Shown here in pieces: positions 19,660-29,266 of a stretch of DNA of 40,757 bases. Made by a program: the position numbers and the translations under genes. The notes below the pieces were generated by a model, which saw only the letters and a list, made by a program, of their open reading frames with translations, did not search any database and had not been told where the DNA came from. How positions within the stretch are numbered: position 1 is the first letter of the stretch; every line of letters begins with the position of its first letter. Origin of the DNA: Deltaproteobacteria bacterium (GTDB taxonomy: Bacteria > Desulfobacterota > Deferrimicrobia > J040); assembly GCA_003696505.1 (NCBI GenBank), contig RFHC01000074.1:1-40757 (forward strand), given 5' to 3'.

Positions 19660-20352
19660 ATGAAGGCCGCCGTCTGCGTTTTCCCCGGTTCAAACTGCGA
19701 CCACGACTGTTATCACGTCCTGAAGCACGTGATGGGACTGGACACGGAATTCGTCTGGCACCGGGAAAGGGACCTTTCCCGGTTCGACATCATCGTCGTC
19801 CCGGGCGGTTTTACGTACGGGGACTACCTGAGGACGGGCGCGATGGCCAAGCTCTCTCCCATAATGGAGGGGATAACGGAGGAGGCGAAGAAGGGAAAGC
19901 CGGTCATCGGAATCTGCAACGGCTTTCAGATACTCATCGAGGGAGGACTCCTTCCGGGGGCCCTCATCGCCAACAGGTCGCTCAAGTTCATCTGCTCCTA
20001 CGTTTACCTGAGGACGGAAACGTCGAACACGCCCTTCACGGCCGGGATAGAGAAAGGGCGGGTCCTGAAGATTCCCATCGCACACTATCAGGGGAACTAT
20101 TTCGCACATCCCGACCTCTTGAAAGAACTGAACGACAACGACCAGGTGGTCTTCCGTTACTGTTCTCCCGAGGGGGAAGTGACGGATGAGGCGAATCCGA
20201 ACGGCTCCCTGGAGAACATTGCGGGTGTCTGCAACCGGGAGAGGAACGTCGTCGGGATGATGCCCCACCCGGAGAGGTGCGCCGAGAGGGAACTGGGCTC
20301 GGTGGACGGTCGCCTCCTTTTCGAATCGGTCGTGAATTACGTGGCAGGGTGA
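19660..20352 (+). CDS. purQ: Phosphoribosylformylglycinamidine synthase subunit PurQ (glutaminase)
   Basis: [26 protein letters not shown] nucleophile elbow, MMPHPERC. Confidence 0.95.
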   Translation: MKAAVCVFPGSNCDHDCYHVLKHVMGLDTEFVWHRERDLSRFDIIVVPGGFTYGDYLRTGAMAKLSPIMEGITEEAKKGKPVIGICNGFQILIEGGLLPGALIANRSLKFICSYVYLRTETSNTPFTAGIEKGRVLKIPIAHYQGNYFAHPDLLKELNDNDQVVFRYCSPEGEVTDEANPNGSLENIAGVCNRERNVVGMMPHPERCAERELGSVDGRLLFESVVNYVAG

Positions 20353-20356
20353 GGAG

Positions 20357-22579
20357 ATGCGGGAAGAGGTGAAAATCACGCCGGAACTCATCAGGGAACA
20401 CAATTTGACGGATGAGGAGTACGAGAGGATTCTCCAGATTCTCGGGAGGGAACCGACCCTGACTGAACTGGGAATCTTCTCGGTGATGTGGAGCGAACAC
20501 TGCAGTTACAAATCATCGAAGGTTCACCTGAAAAAGTTTCCCACAAAAGGACCCTATGTCATACAGGGGCCGGGGGAAAACGCCGGCGTTATTGACATAG
20601 GACACGGGCTCGCCGCCGTTTTCAAGATGGAGTCCCACAATCACCCATCATTCATCGAGCCCTACCAGGGCGCAGCCACCGGGGTTGGGGGAATTCTCCG
20701 GGACGTTTTCACGATGGGCGCCAGGCCGATAGCTCTCCTCGACTCTCTCCGCTTCGGAAATCCCTCTGAGCCGAGGACGAGGTTCCTCGTGGACGGGGTC
20801 GTTGCGGGGATTGCCGGATACGGCAACTGCATCGGAATTCCCACCGTGGGCGGGGAGGTCTACTTCGAGGATTGTTACAACGGGAACATCCTGGTGAACG
20901 TCTTCACCGTCGGAATTGCCAGGAAAGAGAGAATTTTCAAGGGGGTTGCCGAGGGAGTGGGGAATCCCGTCATCTACGTCGGGGCGAAAACGGGGAGAGA
21001 CGGGATTCACGGTGCGACGATGGCTTCAGAGGAGTTCGACGAAGAGTCTGAAGAGAAGCGCCCGACCGTCCAGGTGGGTGACCCATTCATGGAAAAACTC
21101 CTCCTGGAAGCCTGCCTCGAACTGATGAAGAGGGATGTCATCGTCGGTATTCAGGACATGGGTGCGGCAGGACTGACGAGTTCATCCTTCGAAATGGCGG
21201 GAAGGGCCGGAAACGGGATTGAACTCGACCTTGACAGGGTCCCTCTTCGGGAAGAGGGGATGACGCCATACGAGATTATGCTCTCCGAATCGCAGGAGAG
21301 GATGCTCCTCGTTGCGAAGAAGGGGAGAGAAGACGAGGTCATAGAGGTTTTCAAAAAGTGGGACCTGGACGCCGTCGTCGTCGGCAGGGTCACCGACGAC
21401 GGTTACGTCCGCGTCAGGCAGGGGGGAAAGGTCGTGGCCGAGCTTCCCGTCGCTCCTCTGACGACGGATGCTCCCGTTTACGACCGGCCGTGGAAGAGGC
21501 CCGCAGACCAGGACGAACTGCAGAAGCTCGACCTCTCCTCTGTCCCTGTCCCGGAAGACCTGGGAGAGGTCTGGAAGAGACTCCTCGGTTCCCTCGAGGT
21601 CTGCGACAGGTCGTGGATATACCGTCAGTACGACCACATGATCCGGACGAACACGGTTGTGCTTCCCGGCTCTGACAGCGCCGTCCTTCGGGTGAAGGGG
21701 ACTCCTCTGGGGCTCGCAATTTCCGTCGACTGCAACCCCCGTTACTGCTACCTGGACCCCCGCCTAGGGGCTCAGATAGCCGTCGCTGAGTCCGCGAGAA
21801 ACGTGGCCGTCGCCGGCGCCAAACCCCTGGCCATAACGGACTGCCTCAATTTCGGAAATCCCGAAAAGCCGGAAGTGATGTGGCAGTTCAAGGAAGCTGT
21901 GGAGGGAATGGCACACGCCTGCAGTGTCCTCGAGACGCCGGTCGTTTCCGGAAACGTCAGCTTCTACAACGAGACGATGGGGAAAGGAATCTATCCCACG
22001 CCAACGGTTGCGATGGTGGGAGTCATATCCGATTACCTCAACGCCGTCACCCAATACTTCAAGGGAGAGGGGCACTTCATTTACCTGGCCGGTCCGGACC
22101 CGTCTGGAGAGGACCTGGGCGGGTCCCTTTACCTCAAGGAGATTCACGGAATGGTCAGAGGAATCCCCCCCTCTCTGGACCTGGCATTTGAGAAAAAGCT
22201 TCACAAATTCCTCGTGGAGGGGGCAAAGAGGTTTTACTTCTCTTCTGCCCACGACGTGTCGGAAGGGGGGATAGCCGTTGCTCTGGCGGAGTGCTGCTTC
22301 ACGGACGAGGGACCGGTCTGCGGGTTTCGCGTTTCTCTCCCGTGGAAGGGAAGGGAAGACGCACTCCTCTTCGGGGAAACACAGGGGCGTGTTATAATAA
22401 CCGTAACTTCCGAAAGGGAGGACGATTTCCTTAAGTTTTCCGAGGAGATGGGCATTCCCGTCCGAAAGATCGGGATTACCGGCGGAAATGAACTCCACAT
22501 CGAGGGACTCGCCTCTTTGAGCCTCCAGGAAGGTTATGAAATCTGGAAGAGGGCTTTTCGGGAAAAACTGGGTCTGTAA
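20357..22579 (+). CDS. purL: Phosphoribosylformylglycinamidine synthase subunit PurL
   Basis: [66 protein letters not shown]. Confidence 0.96.
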   Translation: MREEVKITPELIREHNLTDEEYERILQILGREPTLTELGIFSVMWSEHCSYKSSKVHLKKFPTKGPYVIQGPGENAGVIDIGHGLAAVFKMESHNHPSFIEPYQGAATGVGGILRDVFTMGARPIALLDSLRFGNPSEPRTRFLVDGVVAGIAGYGNCIGIPTVGGEVYFEDCYNGNILVNVFTVGIARKERIFKGVAEGVGNPVIYVGAKTGRDGIHGATMASEEFDEESEEKRPTVQVGDPFMEKLLLEACLELMKRDVIVGIQDMGAAGLTSSSFEMAGRAGNGIELDLDRVPLREEGMTPYEIMLSESQERMLLVAKKGREDEVIEVFKKWDLDAVVVGRVTDDGYVRVRQGGKVVAELPVAPLTTDAPVYDRPWKRPADQDELQKLDLSSVPVPEDLGEVWKRLLGSLEVCDRSWIYRQYDHMIRTNTVVLPGSDSAVLRVKGTPLGLAISVDCNPRYCYLDPRLGAQIAVAESARNVAVAGAKPLAITDCLNFGNPEKPEVMWQFKEAVEGMAHACSVLETPVVSGNVSFYNETMGKGIYPTPTVAMVGVISDYLNAVTQYFKGEGHFIYLAGPDPSGEDLGGSLYLKEIHGMVRGIPPSLDLAFEKKLHKFLVEGAKRFYFSSAHDVSEGGIAVALAECCFTDEGPVCGFRVSLPWKGREDALLFGETQGRVIITVTSEREDDFLKFSEEMGIPVRKIGITGGNELHIEGLASLSLQEGYEIWKRAFREKLGL

Positions 22580-22593
22580 AGGAAGCTGGTGAG

Positions 22594-24021
22594 ATGGCGT
22601 TCGAGCTGAGGGAAGAATGCGGGATATTCGGGGTCTTCGGCCATCCCGAGTCGTCAAAGCTCACCTACCTGGGGCTCCACGCACTCCAGCACAGGGGTCA
22701 GGAGTCGGCGGGAATCGCTTCCTCGGACGGTGAATGCATATTCTTCCACAAAGAGATGGGCCTGGTGGCCGATATCTTCGACGAGGAGACCCTGGAAAAG
22801 CTCCCCGGACATCTGGCTATCGGCCACGTCCGGTATTCGACGACGGGGACTTCGGAGCTGAAAAACGCCCAGCCCATCGTCGTCGACTTCGAGCAGGGCT
22901 CTCTCGCAGTGGCTCACAACGGCAACCTCGTGAATGCCCACGTCCTGAGGAGGGAGCTCGAGAGGGAGGGCTCCATATTCCAGTCCTCCATGGATACGGA
23001 GGTTATCGTCCACCTCATCGCGCGCTCGAAGGAGGAACTCCTCGAGAACCGGATCGTCGACGCCCTTGAGAAGGTCAAGGGAGCCTATTCCCTCATCTTT
23101 CTCACGAGCGACAGGATGATCGGAGTCAGGGACCCTCACGGTTTCCGGCCCCTCGTCCTGGGAAAGGTGAAAAACGGGTGGGTTCTCAGTTCCGAGTCGT
23201 GCGCTCTCGACCTGATCGAAGGGGAGCTCGTGAGGGAGGTTGACCCGGGGGAGATGGTCATCATCGACGAGCGGGGAGTCACCTCTGTCAGGCCCTTTCT
23301 CCCTGCGCCCCAGAGGTTCTGCATCTTCGAGTTCGTCTACTTCTCCCGACCGGACAGCATCTTCATGGGAACGAGCGTGTACAACATCAGGAAGGAGATG
23401 GGGCGACAGCTGGCGAGAGAGCAGGGGGTGGATGCTGATATCGTCATTCCGGTCCCGGACTCGGGCCTTCCCGCAGCACTCGGATACTCGGAGGAGAGCG
23501 GCATCCCCTTCATGATGGGTCTTATCCGAAATCACTACGTAGGGAGGACTTTCATCGAGCCTCAGCAGTCGATTCGTCACTTCGGGGTCAAGCTCAAACT
23601 CAACGCAATCCGGGACGTCATCCAGGGGAAGAGGGTCATCGTCATCGATGATTCCATCGTGAGGGGGACGACGGGGAGAAAGATAATAAAGATGATTCGG
23701 GCGGCCGGAGCGAAGGAAGTCCACTTCAGAATCAGTTCTCCTCCTACCGAATATCCCTGCTACTACGGCATTGATACACCCATCAGGAGGGACCTCATCG
23801 CTGCCACTCACTCGATCGAGGAAATTAACAGATACCTTACTTCCGACACCCTCGGGTATCTCTCGGTCAGGGGACTTCACAGATGCTGTCCCGGACAGGG
23901 AGCGGACATTTACTGCGACGCCTGCTTCACGGGGAAGTATCCCGTCACCTTCGATTTCGCCGAGCAGGAGCAGCTGCACCTGTTCCGTTCACAACCGAGC
24001 GTGAAAATAAAGACCAGGTGA
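22594..24021 (+). CDS. purF: Amidophosphoribosyltransferase
   Basis: Propeptide then [25 protein letters not shown] motif [37 protein letters not shown]. Confidence 0.95.
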   Translation: MAFELREECGIFGVFGHPESSKLTYLGLHALQHRGQESAGIASSDGECIFFHKEMGLVADIFDEETLEKLPGHLAIGHVRYSTTGTSELKNAQPIVVDFEQGSLAVAHNGNLVNAHVLRRELEREGSIFQSSMDTEVIVHLIARSKEELLENRIVDALEKVKGAYSLIFLTSDRMIGVRDPHGFRPLVLGKVKNGWVLSSESCALDLIEGELVREVDPGEMVIIDERGVTSVRPFLPAPQRFCIFEFVYFSRPDSIFMGTSVYNIRKEMGRQLAREQGVDADIVIPVPDSGLPAALGYSEESGIPFMMGLIRNHYVGRTFIEPQQSIRHFGVKLKLNAIRDVIQGKRVIVIDDSIVRGTTGRKIIKMIRAAGAKEVHFRISSPPTEYPCYYGIDTPIRRDLIAATHSIEEINRYLTSDTLGYLSVRGLHRCCPGQGADIYCDACFTGKYPVTFDFAEQEQLHLFRSQPSVKIKTR

Positions 24022-24030
24022 GGGAGAAAG

Positions 24031-24588
24031 ATGGGGGAAAGGGAGAGATTGAGGAAACTCATCCAGGAACTCGCTTACGAGAAGGGAGAGGTGATTCTCG
24101 CCTCAGGGAAGAAGAGCGACTTTTACGTCGACTGCCGACAGGTGACCCTCCATTCGGAGGGGGGGTACCTGGTGGGGTCCGTTATTCTCGATATGCTGAC
24201 GAAGGGAGGAGAGCCCGTTGAGGCCGTCGGAGGGCTCACCATGGGAGCGGACCCCATGGTTACCTCCGTGAGCGTCCTCTCCCACATACGGGGAGTCCCC
24301 CTCCACGCCTTCATCGTCAGGAAAGAGGCGAAGAAACACGGGAAGGGGGCGTGGATCGAGGGGACGAAGAACTTGAGAGAAGGGATGAAGGTTGCGATAC
24401 TGGAGGACGTGGTCACGACGGGGGGCTCGACTCTCAAAGCGGTGGAGAAGGCGGAGGAGTTCGGACTGAAGGTTGAGAGAATCATCTGCCTCGTCGACAG
24501 GGAAGAAGGGGGAAGGGAGAACATCGAAAAGGCGGGATACCGGCTCGAATCGGTCTTCACGAGGAAGGAGATTACCGGTGAGGAGTGA
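24031..24588 (+). CDS. pyrE: Orotate phosphoribosyltransferase
   Basis: SGKKSDFYVDCRQ, VKVAILEDVVTTGGSTLKAVEK-type PRPP site. Confidence 0.92.
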   Translation: MGERERLRKLIQELAYEKGEVILASGKKSDFYVDCRQVTLHSEGGYLVGSVILDMLTKGGEPVEAVGGLTMGADPMVTSVSVLSHIRGVPLHAFIVRKEAKKHGKGAWIEGTKNLREGMKVAILEDVVTTGGSTLKAVEKAEEFGLKVERIICLVDREEGGRENIEKAGYRLESVFTRKEITGEE

Positions 24589-25189
24589 GGGCGCCTTCTG
24601 GCTTCGCATTTCCGTTTTCATGCTCATTTTCACACTCGTCGCCGGATGTTCCCCGAAGAAAATCTCCCTTTACGAGAAGTTCCAGAGCTCGCGGGCATAC
24701 AAAAACGCCTACAGAAAAGCCACAAAGACGAAGAGGGTTTATTCAGGCCTCCAGACGGGATTCATTGTGTCGGTCACGAGACTGACTCCTGAATACAGGG
24801 AGGCCCTTCTCCGGGAAATTTACCGGATGTACTACCTGGACGAGGAGAGAAAGGAAAAATTCAGGAAATACGTGCTCGACGAGGGGAAGGGGAAGGAGAG
24901 GTTTTTCATCGCTCTCTACACCCCTGACGAAAATCTCAACGACCTCGATAAGGAAAACGGGCACTGGTCTATCCGACTCGTGACGGAGGACGACAGGGCT
25001 CTTCCCCCTCTCTCCGTAGAGAAAATCAAGTTTTCCCCCGAAGAGGTGAGCAGGCTATTCCCCCTCGAGGATACCAGGTGGTTCAGATTCTACGACGTCA
25101 CGTTTGATGCGGCATCGGGTGGGGATAAGCTGAAAGTTGTCCTCCTCTCGCCGGTTGGAAGGGCGGCCCTCGTTTACACTCCCGAATAG
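24578..25189 (+). CDS. Predicted lipoprotein of unknown function
   Basis: GTG start gives WLRISVFMLIFTLVAGC signal with lipobox LVAGC; no recognised domain; overlaps pyrE end. Confidence 0.7.
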   Translation: MRSEGAFWLRISVFMLIFTLVAGCSPKKISLYEKFQSSRAYKNAYRKATKTKRVYSGLQTGFIVSVTRLTPEYREALLREIYRMYYLDEERKEKFRKYVLDEGKGKERFFIALYTPDENLNDLDKENGHWSIRLVTEDDRALPPLSVEKIKFSPEEVSRLFPLEDTRWFRFYDVTFDAASGGDKLKVVLLSPVGRAALVYTPE

Positions 25190-26796
25190 CGTTCGAGGCG
25201 AATCACTGTATCCTTCCGCATATTCTCGTCATCCCGGTAGGGGTAATCGATGTTGTAGTGGAGCCCCCGGCTTTCCTTCCGGGATATGGCGGACCGGATG
25301 ATGATGTCGGCCACGGTGGCGATGTTTCTCAGTTCGAGGAGGTCCGTGTTCAGGATGAAGTTCCAGTAATATTCCGATATTTCCCTCTTGATGAGGTCAA
25401 TCCGCTCCTTTGCCCTGTGGAGCCTCTTGTCTGACCGGACAATGCCCACGTAGTTCCACATGAGCCTGCGAATTTCGTCCCACGTGTGAGAGATGACGAC
25501 GAGCTCATCCGGGTCGATGGCGTTTCCCGGGTCCCACTTCGGCACCTGGATGTCCGTGACCTTTTTCCCGAGGTAGGTGCTCACCGCCTTCTCACACGCT
25601 CTTTTTGAGAAGACGAGGGCTTCCAGCAGGGAGTTGGAGGCGAGACGGTTTGCGCCGTGCAGGCCTGTGCAGGCCGTTTCTCCCACGGCGAAGAGCCTCT
25701 TCACCTCCGATTCGCCGTTTAAGTCCGTGAGGACTCCGCCGCACTGGTAGTGGGCGGCGGGGACAACGGGAATCGGTTCCTTCGTCATGTCGTACCCGAA
25801 CTGAAGGCATTTCTCGTAAATGTTCGGAAAACGGGACCTGATGAAGTCAGGATCTTTGAAGGAAATGTCCAGGAGGACGTAGTCGTCGCCCGTCTTTTTC
25901 AGTTCCGAATCGATGGCGCGCGCGACGATGTCCCGCGGAGCCAGTTCGGCCATCTCGTGGTAAGCCGGCATGAACCGCGTCCCGTCCTTTCTCAAAAGGA
26001 TGGCGCCTTCTCCCCTCACAGCTTCGGAGATGAGGAAGGACTTCGCCTGGGGGTGGTAGAGGCAGGTCGGGTGAAACTGGACGAATTCCATGTTTGCCAC
26101 TGCAGCCCCGGCCCTGTACGCCATGGCGACCCCGTCTCCGGTGGCGATGTCCGGGTTGCTCGTGTAGAGGTATACTTTTCCCGACCCCCCCGTGGCCAGG
26201 ACCGTCGCGTCTGCCAGGAAGGTGTGAATTTCGCCCGTTTCATTCTCCAGGACGTATGCGCCGAGGCATTCGTCGGGTCTGTACCGGTCAAACGACTGGA
26301 ACCTGTTCAGGGTAATCAGGTTAATGGCCGTGTGGTGTTCGAACACGTGGACCCTCGGGTGGGAGAGAGCTTTTTCCACCAGGACCCTCTCCACCTCTCT
26401 CCCCGTCAGGTCGGCAGCGTGGAAGATTCTCCTGTGGGAATGGCCCCCCTCCCTTCCCAGGTCGAAGTCCTCTCCGTTTTCCCCCTCCCTCTTCGTGAAT
26501 CGGACTCCCCAGTCGAGGAGCTCTTTTATCCTGTTTGGTCCGTCCCTGACGACCATTTCCACCACGTCTCTGTGGCAGAGCCCTGCCCCTGCAGTGATCG
26601 TGTCGCGGATGTGGTTGTCGAAACTGTCTTTTTCGTCCCACACCGTTGCTATCCCCCCCTGGGCGACGTTCGTGCTCGATTCCGTTATCCCCCTCTTCGT
26701 GATGATGTGGACTTCTCCGTGTTCTGCCGCCCGGAGGGCAAAGCTGAGTCCTGCGACTCCGCTGCCGATGACGAGAAAAGATGACCTGTACTCCAT
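25174..26796 (-). CDS. nadB: L-aspartate oxidase
   Basis: VIGSGVAGLSFALRAAEHG FAD site, ESSTNVAQGGIATVW, ATGGSGKVYLYTSNPDIATGDGVAMAYRAGA, GETACTGLHGANRLASNSLLEALVF. Confidence 0.95.
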   Translation of the reverse strand: MEYRSSFLVIGSGVAGLSFALRAAEHGEVHIITKRGITESSTNVAQGGIATVWDEKDSFDNHIRDTITAGAGLCHRDVVEMVVRDGPNRIKELLDWGVRFTKREGENGEDFDLGREGGHSHRRIFHAADLTGREVERVLVEKALSHPRVHVFEHHTAINLITLNRFQSFDRYRPDECLGAYVLENETGEIHTFLADATVLATGGSGKVYLYTSNPDIATGDGVAMAYRAGAAVANMEFVQFHPTCLYHPQAKSFLISEAVRGEGAILLRKDGTRFMPAYHEMAELAPRDIVARAIDSELKKTGDDYVLLDISFKDPDFIRSRFPNIYEKCLQFGYDMTKEPIPVVPAAHYQCGGVLTDLNGESEVKRLFAVGETACTGLHGANRLASNSLLEALVFSKRACEKAVSTYLGKKVTDIQVPKWDPGNAIDPDELVVISHTWDEIRRLMWNYVGIVRSDKRLHRAKERIDLIKREISEYYWNFILNTDLLELRNIATVADIIIRSAISRKESRGLHYNIDYPYRDDENMRKDTVIRLERYSGV

Positions 26797-26821
26797 CTCA
26801 CGCTCCGATATTGGCTTTGTG

Positions 26822-26853
26822 TTGACAGGGGAAGAGCCCGTCTATTAGATAAT
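26822..26853 (+). promoter_or_regulatory. Candidate promoter for lytic transglycosylase gene
   Basis: Perfect TTGACA at 26822-26827; AT-rich TATTAGATAAT -10 region at 26843-26853, with no single hexamer at ideal spacing. Confidence 0.5.
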
Positions 26854-27450
26854 ATGTCTATGAAGACCACATTACAAGCTTGCCTCGTTTTTATCCTTAC
26901 AGGTTGTTTCTTCCTTTCTCTTTCACATTCAGATATTTACAGATTTGTCGATGAGAAGGGGATTGTCCACTACTCGGACTATCCGAAACATTCCGGATAC
27001 CGTCTCTACATGAAGACAGAAGAGGGGAAAGAGAGGGGGGATTCCTTTTCCCCGGACCGTTCCTGGCTGGTCAAGTACGCGGAAAGGGTGGCAGTGAGAG
27101 AGGGGGTAGACCCGAACCTCGTTCGAGCCGTCATGGTGGCGGAATCACAACTGCGGCACCAGGCGGTATCTGCGAAAGGTGCCGTGGGGGTGATGCAACT
27201 TCTTCCTTCATCTTTTCCCGGAGTCTCCCGGGAGGACCTTCTCGACCCGGTGAGAAACGTCTCCCTCGGGGTGAAACACCTGAAGAGGCTGCTCGATAAG
27301 TTCGGGGGGGATGTGAGGCTCGCCGTTGCAGCCTACAATGCGGGGGAGGGCGCCGTGGAGAAGTACGGGGGAATACCCCCTTTTGACGAAACACGGGCAT
27401 ATGTCGAACGGGTCATGACCCTTTACGTGAAGTACCGGAGCGGCCGATGA
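26854..27450 (+). CDS. Secreted lytic transglycosylase (SLT domain) with N-terminal DUF4124-like segment
   Basis: Signal peptide; DIYRFVDEKGIVHYSDYP (DUF4124-like); VMVAESQLRHQAVSAKGAVGVMQLLPS and AAYNAGEGAVEKYGGIPPFDETRAYVERV (SLT). Confidence 0.9.
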   Translation: MSMKTTLQACLVFILTGCFFLSLSHSDIYRFVDEKGIVHYSDYPKHSGYRLYMKTEEGKERGDSFSPDRSWLVKYAERVAVREGVDPNLVRAVMVAESQLRHQAVSAKGAVGVMQLLPSSFPGVSREDLLDPVRNVSLGVKHLKRLLDKFGGDVRLAVAAYNAGEGAVEKYGGIPPFDETRAYVERVMTLYVKYRSGR

Positions 27451-27998
27451 GAGGGGGGAAGAACTTAAATCCGGCGAACCTCCTCACTCTGGTGAGGATT
27501 GTCATCATCCCCATCGTGGTGGTGCTCCTCCTCTTCCCGGGGAAGAAAGAGAGCCTGGCTGCAGGGGTCCTCTTCCTCGTTGCCTTCCTGACGGACGCCA
27601 TAGACGGGATGATAGCGCGGAGGTTCGAGATGGTAACGGACCTGGGGAAACTCCTCGACCCCCTGGCGGACAAGCTCCTCGTTTCCTCCTCGCTCATCAT
27701 GCTCATCCCCCATGGACGGGTCCCTGCGTGGATTGTGGCCATCATCGTTGCCCGGGAAATCGGCGTCACAGCCCTTAGGGGTATGGCGTCAGCCGACGGG
27801 AAGGTCATCTCTGCCTCTTCCCTGGGGAAGGTGAAGACCACGCTTCAGGCTGCGGGGACTTTCTGCCTCATCGTAAATTACCGGTACATGGGTATCGACT
27901 TTCACACGGCAGGGATGGTCCTCATCGTTCCTGCCCTCGTTCTGACCGCATGGTCCGGTGTCGACTACTTCGTCCGCTACTTGAGAGAGGTTTTCTGA
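27447..27998 (+). CDS. pgsA: CDP-diacylglycerol--glycerol-3-phosphate 3-phosphatidyltransferase
   Basis: CDP-alcohol phosphatidyltransferase motif DGMIARRFEMVTDLGKLLDPLAD; multiple TM segments. Confidence 0.9.
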   Translation: MRGGKNLNPANLLTLVRIVIIPIVVVLLLFPGKKESLAAGVLFLVAFLTDAIDGMIARRFEMVTDLGKLLDPLADKLLVSSSLIMLIPHGRVPAWIVAIIVAREIGVTALRGMASADGKVISASSLGKVKTTLQAAGTFCLIVNYRYMGIDFHTAGMVLIVPALVLTAWSGVDYFVRYLREVF

Positions 27999-28180
27999 GT
28001 TTACGATTGTGTAATTATCTTTACCCAGAGGTGACAGGTTCGCATTTTTCGAAACACCCCTTTCCTTCCTCTCTCCTCCCTCAATCGTGACTCATTCTTT
28101 GTGATTCAACCCTTTCCGGAGATTTTCCCTTTTCCGATAATACTGGCACGCTCCCTGATATCCGTTTCCCCGGAGGGACC

Positions 28181-29008
28181 ATGTCAGGGAAGTGGGGATT
28201 CATCGACTGCAGGGGGAAGGTCGTCATTTTCCCCCGTTTTCGAGAGGCCGGGGATTTCTCCGCAGGGCTTGCCCGGGTTAGGGAAAACAGCCTGTGGGGA
28301 TACATCGACCGGAGGGGAGAGTACGCAATCCCCCCGGAATTTGAGGATGCTCTCGACTTCAGCGAGGGACTTGCCAGCGTCCAGGTCGGCGGAAAGTGGG
28401 GGTACATCGACAGTTCGGGCGAATTCCGCATCGACCCCCGGTTCGATTTCGCGGGGCGTTTCTCTGAAGGCCTGGCGCCGGTCCTGTCAGGAGGGGTCTG
28501 GTTTTTCGTTACCCCCCGGGGGGAAAGGTACAACCACATGCAGTTTGCCAATCTCTGGGGATTCTCTGAGGGGCTTGCGCCCGTCTCCATACGGGGTAAG
28601 TGGGGATACGTGGACAGGCGGGGCAAGTTGAAAATCAGACCCGTCTTCGAGGACGCCCGGAGTTTTCGTGAAGGTCTGGCGCGTGTCCGGGTCGGAAACA
28701 GGTGGGGTTTCATCACGGCGGCGGGGAAATTCGCAATCACTCCCGTGTTTGAAGATGCCGGGGACTTCTCTTCCTCGGTTGCGCCGGTCCGGGAGAGGGA
28801 GAGGTGGGGATTCATCACCCGCGAGGGGAGATACGTCATTACGCCCGGTTTCGAGTGCGCCGGGTCGCTGAAGGAGGGGAGAATCGCCATATCGTTTCGG
28901 GGGAAGTGGGGATACATCGACAGGGGGGGTGACATTCTCATTTCTCCCAGATATCTCTTCTGCGGAGACTTTTCGGAAGGCCTGGCCCGTGTCTGGGTGG
29001 GAGAGTAG
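28181..29008 (+). CDS. WG-repeat protein (eight 34-aa repeats)
   Basis: GKWGFID, LWGYID, KWGYID, VWFFVT, KWGYVD, RWGFIT, RWGFIT, KWGYID at a 34-residue spacing. Confidence 0.88.
   Translation: MSGKWGFIDCRGKVVIFPRFREAGDFSAGLARVRENSLWGYIDRRGEYAIPPEFEDALDFSEGLASVQVGGKWGYIDSSGEFRIDPRFDFAGRFSEGLAPVLSGGVWFFVTPRGERYNHMQFANLWGFSEGLAPVSIRGKWGYVDRRGKLKIRPVFEDARSFREGLARVRVGNRWGFITAAGKFAITPVFEDAGDFSSSVAPVRERERWGFITREGRYVITPGFECAGSLKEGRIAISFRGKWGYIDRGGDILISPRYLFCGDFSEGLARVWVGE
28187..29008 (+). repeat. Eight in-frame approximately 102-bp coding repeats (WG repeats)
   Basis: 3 + 8x34 = 275 aa, exactly the ORF length; (K/R)WG(F/Y)(I/V)(D/T)..G....P.F..A..F.EGLA.V consensus. Confidence 0.85.
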
Positions 29009-29078
29009 ACGAAGGACCGGCACGGGGTTGACCCTTTTTCCCTATAGGACCGTTATTTCGGGAGAGAGAAAAAAAGAA

Positions 29079-29153
29079 TGGAGCGGGCGACGGGATTTGA
29101 ACCCGCGACTTCGACCTTGGCAAGGTCGCACTCTACCGCTGAGTTACGCCCGC
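29079..29153 (-). tRNA. tRNA-Gly (anticodon GCC), CCA encoded
   Basis: Reverse complement GCGGGCGTAACTCAGCGGTAGAGTGCGACCTTGCCAAGGTCGAAGTCGCGGGTTCAAATCCCGTCGCCCGCTCCA folds as a cloverleaf; GCC anticodon, GGTTCAAATCC T-loop. Confidence 0.96.
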
Positions 29154-29168
29154 TTTTCGTGATTTTTA

Positions 29169-29197
29169 TATTTATTCCATCTCACTCCTTTTGTCAA
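29169..29197 (-). promoter_or_regulatory. Promoter for tRNA-Gly
   Basis: Minus strand TTGACA (29197-29192), 17-bp spacer, TAAATA (29174-29169); predicted TSS about 10 nt before tRNA 5' end. Confidence 0.65.
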
Positions 29198-29266
29198 CTC
29201 TTCAGGAGGAACTTCCTCAAGTTTTCTCAGGCGGGTCCGAAAATATTGTTGTAAACAGGAGAGATA

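Noticed and set aside
22654-23979. 441-aa minus-strand ORF opposite purF (and similar antisense ORFs elsewhere, such as 5468-6853, 34040-35491 and 38134-39333)
   Set aside because: All are shadows of well-supported genes, with no homology or start signals.
24473-24577. N-terminal extension of the lipoprotein ORF into pyrE
   Set aside because: The extension is an out-of-frame reading of pyrE and would displace the signal peptide.
28028-28066. Possible terminator after pgsA around TTTTTCGAAAC
   Set aside because: Only short, weak pairing is possible and there is no stem followed by a T-tract.
28187-29008. WG coding repeats considered as CRISPR or satellite DNA
   Set aside because: Periodicity is 102 bp, in frame and degenerate at DNA level; there are no spacers.
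29028-29056. TTGACC with CGTTAT as a plus-strand promoter
   Set aside because: The -10 match is poor and the only downstream feature is the oppositely oriented tRNA.
29079-29153. tRNA-Gly as an integration site for a mobile element
   Set aside because: No integrase, attachment-site duplication or phage-like genes were seen nearby within the window.
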